From positions 1-10,993 of the forward strand of contig CALGMC010000032.1 in assembly GCA_937959145.1 (NCBI GenBank): a stretch of 10,993 bases of DNA, read 5' to 3'. Origin of the DNA: an uncultured Chlorobiales bacterium (GTDB lineage Bacteria > Bacteroidota > Chlorobiia > Chlorobiales > Thermochlorobacteraceae). A program made the translations under genes and the position numbers. The notes under the pieces were generated by a model. It was given only the letters and a program-made list of their open reading frames with translations, had not been told where the DNA came from and ran no database searches. This document shows, one piece after another, positions 1-6,744 of the stretch (positions are counted from its first letter, which is position 1; every line of letters starts with the position of its first letter).

Positions 1-2153
1 GTGTAGTAAAGGCTAATGATGTTGTAGTTAGAAAAGACCACCATCGCATTGTCGGCATTGGCAGGGTCGACGGCGATGCAACTGACATAACCTTGCGGCA
101 TAGATGCACCTGTGATGTTGAAGAAAGATGGCGATGCGGTATTGGCATTGTCCGCACGAAAGATGTCGCCATCAGCCGTGCCGAAATAGACGCGGTTCGC
201 CGGTGTTGTCGAGACAGACACCGCCGTAATCGTGCTACCTGTGTTGATATTGAAATTCGTCCAACCGAATGTCGCAGGATTTTCAGAAAGTGATGGAATA
301 CCGGTCAGATTGTTATTTCGCCAAAGCGTGGTGCCACCTGCCAGATACATCACATTTGAGTTGTTGGGGTCTAAGGCAAACGGATTGATGAAGAGGTATC
401 CTGAGCCACCTTGCGGGTCGACACGCGTCCAGTTTGAAAGGTTGTAACTGCCGTCAGGATTGAGCGTGAGGCGGTAAATCACTCCGTTTTGTACGGAGAC
501 GTAATACGGATTTCCCGCCGATGAAATGGCACAGAAGGAGCCGTCACCACCGAAGATTTTTTGCCACGCCGCCGTGCCCGAATTAGACACGCCACGATAG
601 GTGCCGTTATCTTGCTTGCCACCAATGATGTTGAGGTCTCCGCTCGCATTACGAATGGCAACGGTGTAAAACTGCGTCGTGAGGTAGCCGTTGTTGAGCG
701 AGGTCCAAGAGACGGTTGAATTGTTGATGCCTGTTGTTCGGTTTACGCCGCCGTCGTTTCCGCTCAAGAGCCAATTGCTTCGTGCGGCATTGCGATAAAA
801 CACCATCGAATGTTGGTCAGGGTGGTGATTGGGGTAAGTCGAGACGTCATTCGTCGTGGCGTAGCCGCCAATCCAAGTGGTGTTGCTTGAAGTTGCGAAG
901 CCATCGGTCGAGCGATATAAATTCGTGCCGCCGATGATAACGAAATTTGCGTTGTCGGGCTTGACTTTGACAATGAGATTGTAAGAGCTTTGTGAATTGA
1001 AATTTCCGACAGGCGCGCCAAAAGCGGGTAAGTTTGCCGAACGATTGACCCAACTGTTTGTTGAAGCATCATACCGCCACAAGCTTGCCCATTCGTCATC
1101 TACAGGGTTATACTTTCCACTGCCCGGTGTTTCGCCTAAAAAATACACGATGTTTTCATTTGAAGGCGCAATGCCGATGACGATTCGCCGATAGGTTGTG
1201 GGAAAGCCTGCTGGCGTGATGTTGGTCCAATTCACACCGTCAGTTGAGCGGAAAATGCCTTTTGTGCTGGAACTGTTGTCGCTAACGGTTGCATACACAA
1301 CGCCCGTTGAAGTAACCGCCACATCAGTTGCAAAGGCTTGATTCGGATTGCCAAGCCCGTTAAGCACGGTGGTCCATGAGTTGCCGCCGTTGGTTGAGCG
1401 AAGCACCGCGCCGTAGCACGCGGCATAAACTTCATCTTGTGTTGTGTTGGAGGGGTCAATCGCAATGTTGTAAATGAAGTCCGTAACAACATCAAAGGTT
1501 TGTGGCGTGCCTGAAACCGTTGAGGCAAGTGGCGTCCAAGAGAGTCCGCCGTTTGTGGATTTGAAGATACCGTCGCCCTTGAAAAATGCATCGCCGCCGC
1601 TGGCAGAATTACCAATAAATTCCCCTGTGCCGTAATACCAGATGTTGGTTTTGCCAGGGCGCGTGTCTTGTGCAATACACGTTACGCTTTGCAGTTGTGA
1701 AGCGTCGGTCGTGCGTGTCCAACTTGTGCCGCCGTTGGTGCTTCGCCACATGCCGCCTGAAACACCACCTGCTAAAATCGTTTGCTCGTTGGGGTCAGAA
1801 ATGTCAAGTGCAAGGGCGCGCGTTCTTCCGCCGACATTCCACGGTCCGCGATGCGTCCAAGTAAAGGATTCCAACGACGATTCATCTACGACGGGCAAGG
1901 TTTCGGCGTATTCCAATTCAAGGCGGCGAATGTCGCGCGGGATTTGCTTCGTTACAGGGTCAACGAGTTTTCTGACTTCATATTCGGTGCGCGCTCGCGG
2001 GTTTTCTGTTGTTCCGAAAAGTGATTTCGGAGAAGGCGGTCGAGTCGGGGCTTTGCTTGTGAGTATGGTTGTTGGAGAGAGCAGTTTCAGAACAACAAGC
2101 GTAGCAGAGAGGAGAAAAAGGACGGTCCAAAGAAGATTTCGGTCGCGGTTCAT
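1..2153 (-). CDS. Exported VPS10/sortilin-like Asp-box (BNR) repeat protein, 3' end beyond window
   Basis: The first 717 codons are open from an ATG at 2153 and continue past the left edge. The N-terminus (MNRD, then a hydrophobic stretch at about residues 7-26) is a signal peptide or membrane anchor. Next comes a Lys/Arg/Pro-rich linker, and at residues 103-114 the motif GPWNVGGRTRAL that commonly opens bacterial VPS10-type beta-propellers. Asp-box repeats (S-T-N/D-G-x-x-W) start at about residues 138, 199, 253, 303 and, degenerate, 415. A GNDGG segment and GGKQDNGT (511-518) are further hallmarks of the family. Such proteins are exported or surface-bound propellers. Some relatives are annotated as glycosidases or sialidases, but no catalytic set can be assigned here. 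In Bacteroidota many end in a type IX secretion sorting domain; that end lies outside the window. The gene follows the lipoprotein gene by 26 bp, probably in one operon. The architecture is clear; the ligand or substrate is unknown. Confidence 0.9.
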   Translation of the reverse strand, partial: MNRDRNLLWTVLFLLSATLVVLKLLSPTTILTSKAPTRPPSPKSLFGTTENPRARTEYEVRKLVDPVTKQIPRDIRRLELEYAETLPVVDESSLESFTWTHRGPWNVGGRTRALALDISDPNEQTILAGGVSGGMWRSTNGGTSWTRTTDASQLQSVTCIAQDTRPGKTNIWYYGTGEFIGNSASGGDAFFKGDGIFKSTNGGLSWTPLASTVSGTPQTFDVVTDFIYNIAIDPSNTTQDEVYAACYGAVLRSTNGGNSWTTVLNGLGNPNQAFATDVAVTSTGVVYATVSDNSSSTKGIFRSTDGVNWTNITPAGFPTTYRRIVIGIAPSNENIVYFLGETPGSGKYNPVDDEWASLWRYDASTNSWVNRSANLPAFGAPVGNFNSQSSYNLIVKVKPDNANFVIIGGTNLYRSTDGFATSSNTTWIGGYATTNDVSTYPNHHPDQHSMVFYRNAARSNWLLSGNDGGVNRTTGINNSTVSWTSLNNGYLTTQFYTVAIRNASGDLNIIGGKQDNGTYRGVSNSGTAAWQKIFGGDGSFCAISSAGNPYYVSVQNGVIYRLTLNPDGSYNLSNWTRVDPQGGSGYLFINPFALDPNNSNVMYLAGGTTLWRNNNLTGIPSLSENPATFGWTNFNINTGSTITAVSVSTTPANRVYFGTADGDIFRADNANTASPSFFNITGASMPQGYVSCIAVDPANADNAMVVFSNYNIISLYY
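1227..1742 (-). repeat. Four Asp-box (BNR) repeats in the VPS10-like protein
   Basis: Four copies of the motif S-T-(N/D)-G-(G)-x-(S/N)-W are encoded at 1742-1719, 1559-1536, 1397-1374 and 1247-1227 on the minus strand: STNGGTSW, STNGGLSW, STNGGNSW and STDGVNW. The first three spacings are 61 and 54 residues, then 50, which is a plausible blade spacing for a beta-propeller. A degenerate fifth copy (STDG) lies near 911-900. These are repeats at protein level; the DNA copies differ at many third positions, so they are not recent duplications. Confidence 0.85.
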
Positions 2154-2179
2154 ACTTCAAAATAGGTTTGAGTTAACAA

Positions 2180-2635
2180 TTACTTGACTTCATAACTCAT
2201 CACAACGAGCGACGGGGCACTGTCGCCGAGTCGCTGTTGCAACTGCACGTCGGCTTGAAAGGTATCACCTTGCTTTAAGCCCTTGTATCGGGCGTCAAGG
2301 TTCGGGAAAAGTTCTTTGGTGGTCGGCGCAAGGGTAAAGGCGAAGGTCATTTCGACTTCGCTTCCTTCGGTGAGCGGGTTCGTAAAGCCAGAGCCGTATC
2401 CAAAAATTTTGTTGACTTTCACTTTGGCTTTACAGGGGACTTTGGCACAGGGGCTTTGCGTGTCAGGGGAGCGTGTGCTATCAATCGTTGAAATGGTGCC
2501 TGAAATGCGGCAATGACTTGGCGGAATTTGTTGCGGCAGTTTAGCAAAGGGACGAACCTCTTGCTTAGTCATCTCTTGCTTTGTCGAGCCGCAGGCACAG
2601 CAAAGAAAAACGAAAAGTAATGGCAGATACTTCAT
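2180..2635 (-). CDS. Small predicted lipoprotein of unknown function
   Basis: This 151-residue protein starts MKYLPLLFVF and is followed at residues 11-15 by LCCAC, a plausible though not classical lipobox with Cys15 (or a neighbouring Cys) as the lipidated residue. The start at 2635 is preferred over in-frame upstream codons (as far as 2722) because it puts a positive residue and the hydrophobic core directly at the N-terminus. After a Lys/Gln-rich linker, residues 43-151 form a compact beta-rich domain containing Cys42, Cys63 and Cys68. It has alternating hydrophobic strands and a GLKQGDTFQA turn, reminiscent of small OB-like or immunoglobulin-like folds; I do not recognise the family. It precedes the VPS10-like gene by 26 bp and probably shares its transcript, so an envelope role is likely. 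Family assignment is open; the lipoprotein call is fairly firm. Confidence 0.75.
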   Translation of the reverse strand: MKYLPLLFVFLCCACGSTKQEMTKQEVRPFAKLPQQIPPSHCRISGTISTIDSTRSPDTQSPCAKVPCKAKVKVNKIFGYGSGFTNPLTEGSEVEMTFAFTLAPTTKELFPNLDARYKGLKQGDTFQADVQLQQRLGDSAPSLVVMSYEVK

Positions 2636-2794
2636 AGCTGGTCGCTTTTGCGAAAGTTGTCTCTCTTGGTTACGATATGAAGATAATACACTTTTTCTCA
2701 AACTTATTGAGACGCGCGTCACAATTTTTGGCGGCTATGAAGTTTCCGCTAAGAAGTTGCTCCTGACCGGCTTTGCTTTTCAGTTATACATCAC
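2636..2794. other. 159-bp intergenic region between two minus-strand units
   Basis: This gap follows the outer-membrane protein gene and precedes the lipoprotein gene, both on the minus strand, so it should hold the promoter of the lipoprotein/VPS10 unit. On the minus strand an AT-rich TATTAT sits about 35-40 bases before the start codon, but no convincing upstream element is found at a standard distance. A 10-bp perfect palindrome lies at 2711-2720. A short GCGG/CCGC stem near 2743-2761 followed by A-rich sequence is too weak to call a terminator. Confidence 0.4.
2711..2720. repeat. Perfect 10-bp palindrome gacgcgcgtc
   Basis: The sequence gacgcgcgtc equals its own reverse complement. It lies 76-85 bp upstream of the lipoprotein start codon, where an operator could sit. 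Its function is unknown; a GC-rich 10-bp palindrome could also arise by chance. Confidence 0.35.
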
Positions 2795-3580
2795 TCAAAA
2801 TGCGCTGACATATTCAATACGCACCGAGCGGCTAACCGCAGGAATGTTCTTGAAGTTATCGTTGATGTTCGTGAGATTGAGTTCAATCATCAAACCCACA
2901 CCGAGCGAGACGCGCACGCCAACATCTAAAAATCCATTTCCATCGCCGAGTGCTTGCGGCTTGTTATCGTTCAAGCCGAAGTCATATTGCGCATAAATGC
3001 TCACTTCTCTGCCGATTGTTTTTTCAGCACCGATGTAAAAATTCGGACCGCCATCGTCCTTGCGTTCAATGCTGTAATTAAATCCGCCTGTGAGGGCAAG
3101 GAATCCGAGAAATTCAAAATTCTTCGTGGCGGCAACAAAGAAGCCGGGCGATTTGCGCTCGTAGCGGTCAACGCCTTCAATGAAATTTCCGCGTCCTTGT
3201 GATTCAAAGCCAATCGCAATAGCCGGCAGTTGTAAATCTTCATCAATCAAGCGATAGCGTGCCATCACGCCAGGCAAGGGATTCCAGTTCGGACTGCCTG
3301 AGCCAATCAAATTTCCTGCGCCGTAAGAAACGCCAAAGGTGAAGCGTTCCGCCAGCCCAACCGAGACGGTCGACATTGCGCCGCCGCCCGCAAAAAACCA
3401 GCCTTCAACCGAATACGCACCACGACGTAGCATGCCTGCCGTTGGAAGATTGTAAAGATAGCGCGGCTCGATGGTGGCTTTTGTGCCTGATGTGGCTTCT
3501 TCGGAAGATTGTGCAAGGGCGGATTGAGTAAGAACGAAAAAAACAGCGAAGGAAATGAGCGTGCGTTTGAAAGCGGTCAT
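2795..3580 (-). CDS. Exported outer-membrane beta-barrel-like protein (YjbH-like)
   Basis: This 261-residue protein has a clear Sec signal peptide: MTAFKR, a hydrophobic core at 8-18, and cleavage after ALA at residue 23. The mature part opens with YLYNLPTAGMLRRGAYSVEG and then alternates short amphipathic strands and glycine/asparagine turns. It ends in a strand with a terminal Phe (EYVSAF), typical of barrels inserted by the BAM complex. The LPTAG opening and strand pattern loosely resemble YjbH-like or other outer-membrane proteins of unknown function; I see no catalytic motif. It is the last gene of the three-gene minus-strand unit, 20 bp after the metallophosphoesterase gene. It has no evident functional link to the two cytoplasmic proteins upstream, so co-transcription may be incidental. 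The barrel prediction is confident; the function is unknown. Confidence 0.8.
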   Translation of the reverse strand: MTAFKRTLISFAVFFVLTQSALAQSSEEATSGTKATIEPRYLYNLPTAGMLRRGAYSVEGWFFAGGGAMSTVSVGLAERFTFGVSYGAGNLIGSGSPNWNPLPGVMARYRLIDEDLQLPAIAIGFESQGRGNFIEGVDRYERKSPGFFVAATKNFEFLGFLALTGGFNYSIERKDDGGPNFYIGAEKTIGREVSIYAQYDFGLNDNKPQALGDGNGFLDVGVRVSLGVGLMIELNLTNINDNFKNIPAVSRSVRIEYVSAF

Positions 3581-3600
3581 ATCGAAGTTGGAAAGTTGAA

Positions 3601-4455
3601 TTAAAGTTTGATGAACTCTTGCGAATACGAATCGTCGTCGTGAATGGTTATGGAATTGATTTTGGATTTCGCGCTTCTCACCGAGCCTGAGTTCATAAAT
3701 TCCATGCCGTCAATCGTGTAAGTTTCGGCTTTGTGGTAGTGTCCGTGCAAAGCAAGTTTGACATTGAGTTTTTTCATGGTTTTTAGGAACGACTCGCGCT
3801 CGATAAGTTCCATTGACCAAATGAACGCGGCATCGGCGGCATTTTTCGGTTCGAAGATTTGATAGGCATGATGAAACACCGCAATCGTAAAGCGACCTCT
3901 GACCACGTCCATCACGTCTTTTTGCACAACGGCGTGCCGCTGTTCGGCGTGAATGTATCCACGCGAGCCCACAGGATTGCGCCGCACCGACCATTCAAGA
4001 ACGCTTGAAAACGAGAGAATCGCAACACCATTTCTGCCACCATTGAGCACTTTCACGAATGGAAAATACATTGTGATTTCAGGCTCGTCGGTGATGGTTT
4101 CGCGGAAGATGTCGCAAAATTCGTGCAGTCTTTTGGCGAAGTTAAATCCTGTGGATTGGAGCGCGCGCGACGCCGTTGCGCCTACCCCGTTGCTTGAAAA
4201 TTCATACTTGCCGAAAATGTCATGATTGCCCGGAATAATCGTAACGCGCTCCCAATTCAAGACGCCGTTGCGCGCGAGAACATCGCGTAGCAAATAAAGG
4301 TCGTCGTAATTGGCGACGTCGACGATGTCGCCCGTCATGACCAAGTGGTCGTAGCCCTTGTTAAAAAGACGCTGAATCAAAATCTCGATGTCAGAAATGC
4401 AGTTCGGATTGCGTTGAGAATCCAAGTGTATGTCGGAAATGTGGGCAATTTTCAT
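3601..4455 (-). CDS. Calcineurin-like metallophosphoesterase
   Basis: This 284-residue cytoplasmic protein (no signal peptide) carries the full set of metal-binding motifs of the calcineurin-like phosphoesterase fold: D8-x-H10 in SDIHLD, G42-D43 in MTGDIVD, G76-N-H-D79 in IPGNHD, the His pair 195-196, and G238-H-Y-H241. The family hydrolyses phosphomonoesters or phosphodiesters using a dinuclear Mn/Fe/Zn centre; members include class III cyclic-nucleotide phosphodiesterases and the SbcD/Mre11 nucleases. The length and the single compact domain fit a class III phosphodiesterase better than SbcD, which is longer and has a capping domain. It starts 10 bp after the Rad52-like gene stops, so the two are almost certainly co-transcribed, which leaves a nucleic-acid substrate possible. 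The fold is certain; the substrate is not. Confidence 0.9.
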   Translation of the reverse strand: MKIAHISDIHLDSQRNPNCISDIEILIQRLFNKGYDHLVMTGDIVDVANYDDLYLLRDVLARNGVLNWERVTIIPGNHDIFGKYEFSSNGVGATASRALQSTGFNFAKRLHEFCDIFRETITDEPEITMYFPFVKVLNGGRNGVAILSFSSVLEWSVRRNPVGSRGYIHAEQRHAVVQKDVMDVVRGRFTIAVFHHAYQIFEPKNAADAAFIWSMELIERESFLKTMKKLNVKLALHGHYHKAETYTIDGMEFMNSGSVRSAKSKINSITIHDDDSYSQEFIKL

Positions 4456-4465
4456 CGTGTTTAAT

Positions 4466-4954
4466 TCAAAGGGTGATGTTCATTCGTCGATAAATTTCAG
4501 CGATGATGACGGCGTCGGCTTTGGCAAATCGACCTTTGTCGTTGAGTTTGGCAAGAAAAAACGGCGCGAAGGCAAGATAGCGTCCCACGCCGAAGGCACG
4601 CGCCGCACGCTTGAAACTATCGCTCGATGCCGATTTGTAGGCTTCGGTTGCACCATCTTTTGAAAGAACTTCTTCGCCAAAATCTTCGCGCGTCAAACTC
4701 TTTCCGCCTTCGTGTATCGTAATGGCGCATTTGACGACGACAGACTTTTCAGAAACCGAGACAATTTCTTTGCGCGTTTCCCAATCGGCACCAAACTGCA
4801 CGCAAACCGCATCAAGGCGTCGCTCAATCGTCGGCACATCAACATAGAGAAACACGGACGCACTTTCTCCATCTTTCATCTTTTGACCGATGCGAATCGC
4901 TACTTCTTCAATCGCAAATGGCTTAGCAAGTGCCTCGAGAAACTCTTTGGTCAT
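4466..4954 (-). CDS. Rad52/Rad22-family single-strand annealing-like protein
   Basis: This 162-residue protein matches the N-terminal homologous-pairing domain of the Rad52/Rad22 family. It shows LAKPF (9-13) followed by the V-x-x-R-I-G stretch, LYVDVPTIERRLDAV (36-50) with Trp58 just after (the 'RLD..W' block), and near the C-terminus SDSFKRAARAFGVGRYL (111-127), the family's most conserved block. Family members form rings on single-stranded DNA and anneal complementary strands. They occur in many phages and in some bacterial chromosomes. Its length equals the core domain alone, with no extra C-terminal region. There are no phage genes around it. It is the first gene of a minus-strand unit with the metallophosphoesterase and outer-membrane genes. 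The family call rests on the motifs; activity is inferred. Confidence 0.85.
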   Translation of the reverse strand: MTKEFLEALAKPFAIEEVAIRIGQKMKDGESASVFLYVDVPTIERRLDAVCVQFGADWETRKEIVSVSEKSVVVKCAITIHEGGKSLTREDFGEEVLSKDGATEAYKSASSDSFKRAARAFGVGRYLAFAPFFLAKLNDKGRFAKADAVIIAEIYRRMNITL

Positions 4955-5079
4955 CAGTTTTGAAATCTCGTGATTATTTCGTTTTTAGCAAGCCGCTTTT
5001 TTTAACGCTATCGTCGCAAGCACTTCTTGTTGCGCGCGCAATCACAGCGGCAAAGTTAATCATAACCATTCATTTGAGA
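4955..5079. other. 125-bp divergent intergenic region
   Basis: This region lies between the start codons of the Rad52-like gene (minus) and the exported redoxin-like gene (plus), so it must carry promoters for both directions. It is AT-rich on the left, with T-runs at 4983-4986 and 4997-5003. It contains a 12-bp palindrome at 5030-5041 and a start-codon hairpin at its right end. I could not place a convincing promoter on either strand. Confidence 0.5.
5030..5041. repeat. Perfect 12-bp palindrome ttgcgcgcgcaa
   Basis: The sequence ttgcgcgcgcaa is its own reverse complement, and its central ten bases (tgcgcgcgca) alternate strictly between pyrimidine and purine, the pattern that favours Z-DNA. 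It lies 39-50 bp before the redoxin-like start and 76-87 bp before the Rad52-like start, a position from which a dimeric regulator could act on both genes. No regulator gene is present to pair it with. Confidence 0.45.
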
Positions 5080-5085
5080 ATGAAT
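5068..5085 (+). promoter_or_regulatory. AT-rich hairpin covering the redoxin-like start codon
   Basis: attcatt (5068-5074) and aatgaat (5079-5085) are perfect inverted repeats around a 4-base loop, tgag. The right arm contains the ATG at 5080. In mRNA the 7-bp stem would partly hide the start codon. Six of the seven pairs are A-U, so it would be weak and temperature-sensitive; a regulatory role is inference only. Confidence 0.3.
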
Positions 5086-6744
5086 CAAATCACACACGCA
5101 CTTTTTTTTCTTCTCACCTTCTTCTTAATTCCATCAATTCTGATTGCTCAACCGCGCACCGAGACGCCAATTCGCGGCACGGTTCTTCAATACGATGGCA
5201 AGCCTGTTAAAATCGGCAACGTGATTCTAACCGAGTTCAACGGCGATTATGAAAATCCCATCGCAAATTTTTCCGTCGGAGCAGACGGCAAGTATGAATT
5301 TCCTTTGAAAGGCGGCGGCTACTACAAAGTCTGGTTTGCCGCACCCAATCATCAAATTTTCGGCGTGCCACTTATTTTGGACAGTTTGCGCGACGCAGGC
5401 GCACCCGTATCGCTTACCGTTCAACTTGCGCCTTACGACTACAAAGCCACCCTCGATAGCGTTTTCATCATCGGCGACTGGAACAAGTTTAACTTCGAAA
5501 CCGCTTCCCCAATGCTCAAACAACCCAACGGCACGTTCATCTACGACCTCAACGCCGAGCGCGCCGCCTATCAACTTCTCGGCATTACGACACGCAAAAA
5601 AAGCGTCAACGGCACGATGAGCGAAGACTTCATTTACGACAACGCAGGCGACTACTATTCCATCGTAACGAAAAAAGGAAACGCACCACTCGTAATTGAG
5701 TTTAATCCTGCTCTGTTGCCACGAACTTCTGACAAAACCTTGCCCAAAGCTACCTTCAACGCTCGTTATGCCTACCTACAAGAACTCTCTCGTTTGACCA
5801 CACGCTTTGAAACACATCTCTTAAACGCACAAGACGGCTTAGAACGATGGACGAAGAGCGGCGGCTTTGCCTCCATTTACATTCACAACTATGGCGACTT
5901 TCCAAACGATTTGCTCAAAGCCATTCGTAATGAAAAATTGCCCGAAGCCGTGCGTCAAGTTTTAGCGACGATGCTTCTTGCGCTTCCGTATTATTCGCCG
6001 AACAACACGGGCGAAATCATCAGCACGGTCGAGCGACTCTTAGCAATCAAATATCCGATGTGGTCGCTTTTTCCTGATGCGGTGCTCAATTACGCCAAAC
6101 TCAAAGGCAAAGAGCGCGAATTGGTGCTTCGAAAATTTGCCGCACAAACGCCCGACCGAGGGCTTCAACTGCAATGCGTCGCCGAACTCGCCTTGCTGGC
6201 AAAGGCAAGCGGCGACACGGCGAAAATCAACGAAGTGTATCAAGGCGCGCTTAAAACGCTTGGCGATATGAAAGAAGGCGTGCTACTTTTGCAAGAACTC
6301 AATCCCAATAAGCCTGTGATGGAAGGCAAGCCGCTCCCAACGATTGAACTCAAAACACTCGACGGCAAAAAACTCACGAACAAAACATTGCGCGGTAAAT
6401 ATGTGCTTCTCGACTTTTGGATGTCGTGGTATGCACCGACGCTCGAAGAGCGCAGATTCCTTGCCGACGCATATACTCGCTTCAAAAACAAAAACTTCGA
6501 GATTGTGAGCATTTCGTTCGACGATAAACCCGCCGATGCCAAAGCCTTTCTCGATAAACACCCTGATTTCAAATGGACACAATGCTTCGCCGAAAAACGC
6601 TACGACAGCGACATCGCTAAACGCCTCGATATTCAATCTGTCCCATTTCCAATTTTGATTGCGCCCGATGGCAAAGTGCTCGCGCTCGGCGTGAATTTAA
6701 GGCAGTATCAACTTGCAGAAACGCTCTCCAAATTTTTGAAATGA
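5080..6744 (+). CDS. Exported TlpA-like thioredoxin-fold protein lacking CxxC, with CBM48-like segment
   Basis: The 554-residue product starts at 5080, where a signal peptide (hydrophobic core about 8-22, cleavage near IAQ at 24) begins; the frame is open upstream to 4930, but that extension hides the signal peptide. Domains in order are: residues 31-115, a carboxypeptidase-regulatory-like beta domain (IRGTVLQYDGKPV); 127-165, a segment with VFIIGDWNKFNFE and NGTFIYDL that resembles the CBM48/AMPK glycogen-binding E-set fold; 225-400, a helical region; 415-554, a TlpA/AhpC-like thioredoxin domain. The thioredoxin active site reads W450-Y-A-P-T454 where W-C-x-P-C is expected, so both redox cysteines are gone. 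The cis-proline (P522) is kept. The remaining cysteines are C366 and C502. It therefore cannot do classical dithiol exchange; a scaffold or chaperone role in the periplasm is an inference. Its stop overlaps the start of the methyltransferase gene. Confidence 0.85.
   Translation: MNQITHALFFLLTFFLIPSILIAQPRTETPIRGTVLQYDGKPVKIGNVILTEFNGDYENPIANFSVGADGKYEFPLKGGGYYKVWFAAPNHQIFGVPLILDSLRDAGAPVSLTVQLAPYDYKATLDSVFIIGDWNKFNFETASPMLKQPNGTFIYDLNAERAAYQLLGITTRKKSVNGTMSEDFIYDNAGDYYSIVTKKGNAPLVIEFNPALLPRTSDKTLPKATFNARYAYLQELSRLTTRFETHLLNAQDGLERWTKSGGFASIYIHNYGDFPNDLLKAIRNEKLPEAVRQVLATMLLALPYYSPNNTGEIISTVERLLAIKYPMWSLFPDAVLNYAKLKGKERELVLRKFAAQTPDRGLQLQCVAELALLAKASGDTAKINEVYQGALKTLGDMKEGVLLLQELNPNKPVMEGKPLPTIELKTLDGKKLTNKTLRGKYVLLDFWMSWYAPTLEERRFLADAYTRFKNKNFEIVSISFDDKPADAKAFLDKHPDFKWTQCFAEKRYDSDIAKRLDIQSVPFPILIAPDGKVLALGVNLRQYQLAETLSKFLK

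Noticed and set aside
1642..2187. Plus-strand open frame of 181 codons opposite the VPS10-like gene
   Set aside because: Its residues (many Arg, Ser, Val) follow no protein family and it lies opposite a clearly conserved coding region; it is a shadow frame.
2636..2722. Longer start for the lipoprotein (ATG at 2722)
   Set aside because: It would bury the hydrophobic lipoprotein signal 30 residues inside the protein; such signals sit at the very N-terminus.
3953..4225. Plus-strand open frame of 90 codons opposite the metallophosphoesterase gene
   Set aside because: It is antisense to conserved metal-binding motifs and has no recognisable signal; it is a shadow frame.
4930..5079. Upstream extension of the redoxin-like gene to an ATG at 4930
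   Set aside because: It would place 50 residues before an obvious signal peptide and overlap the start of the divergent Rad52-like gene; the start at 5080 gives a normal exported protein.
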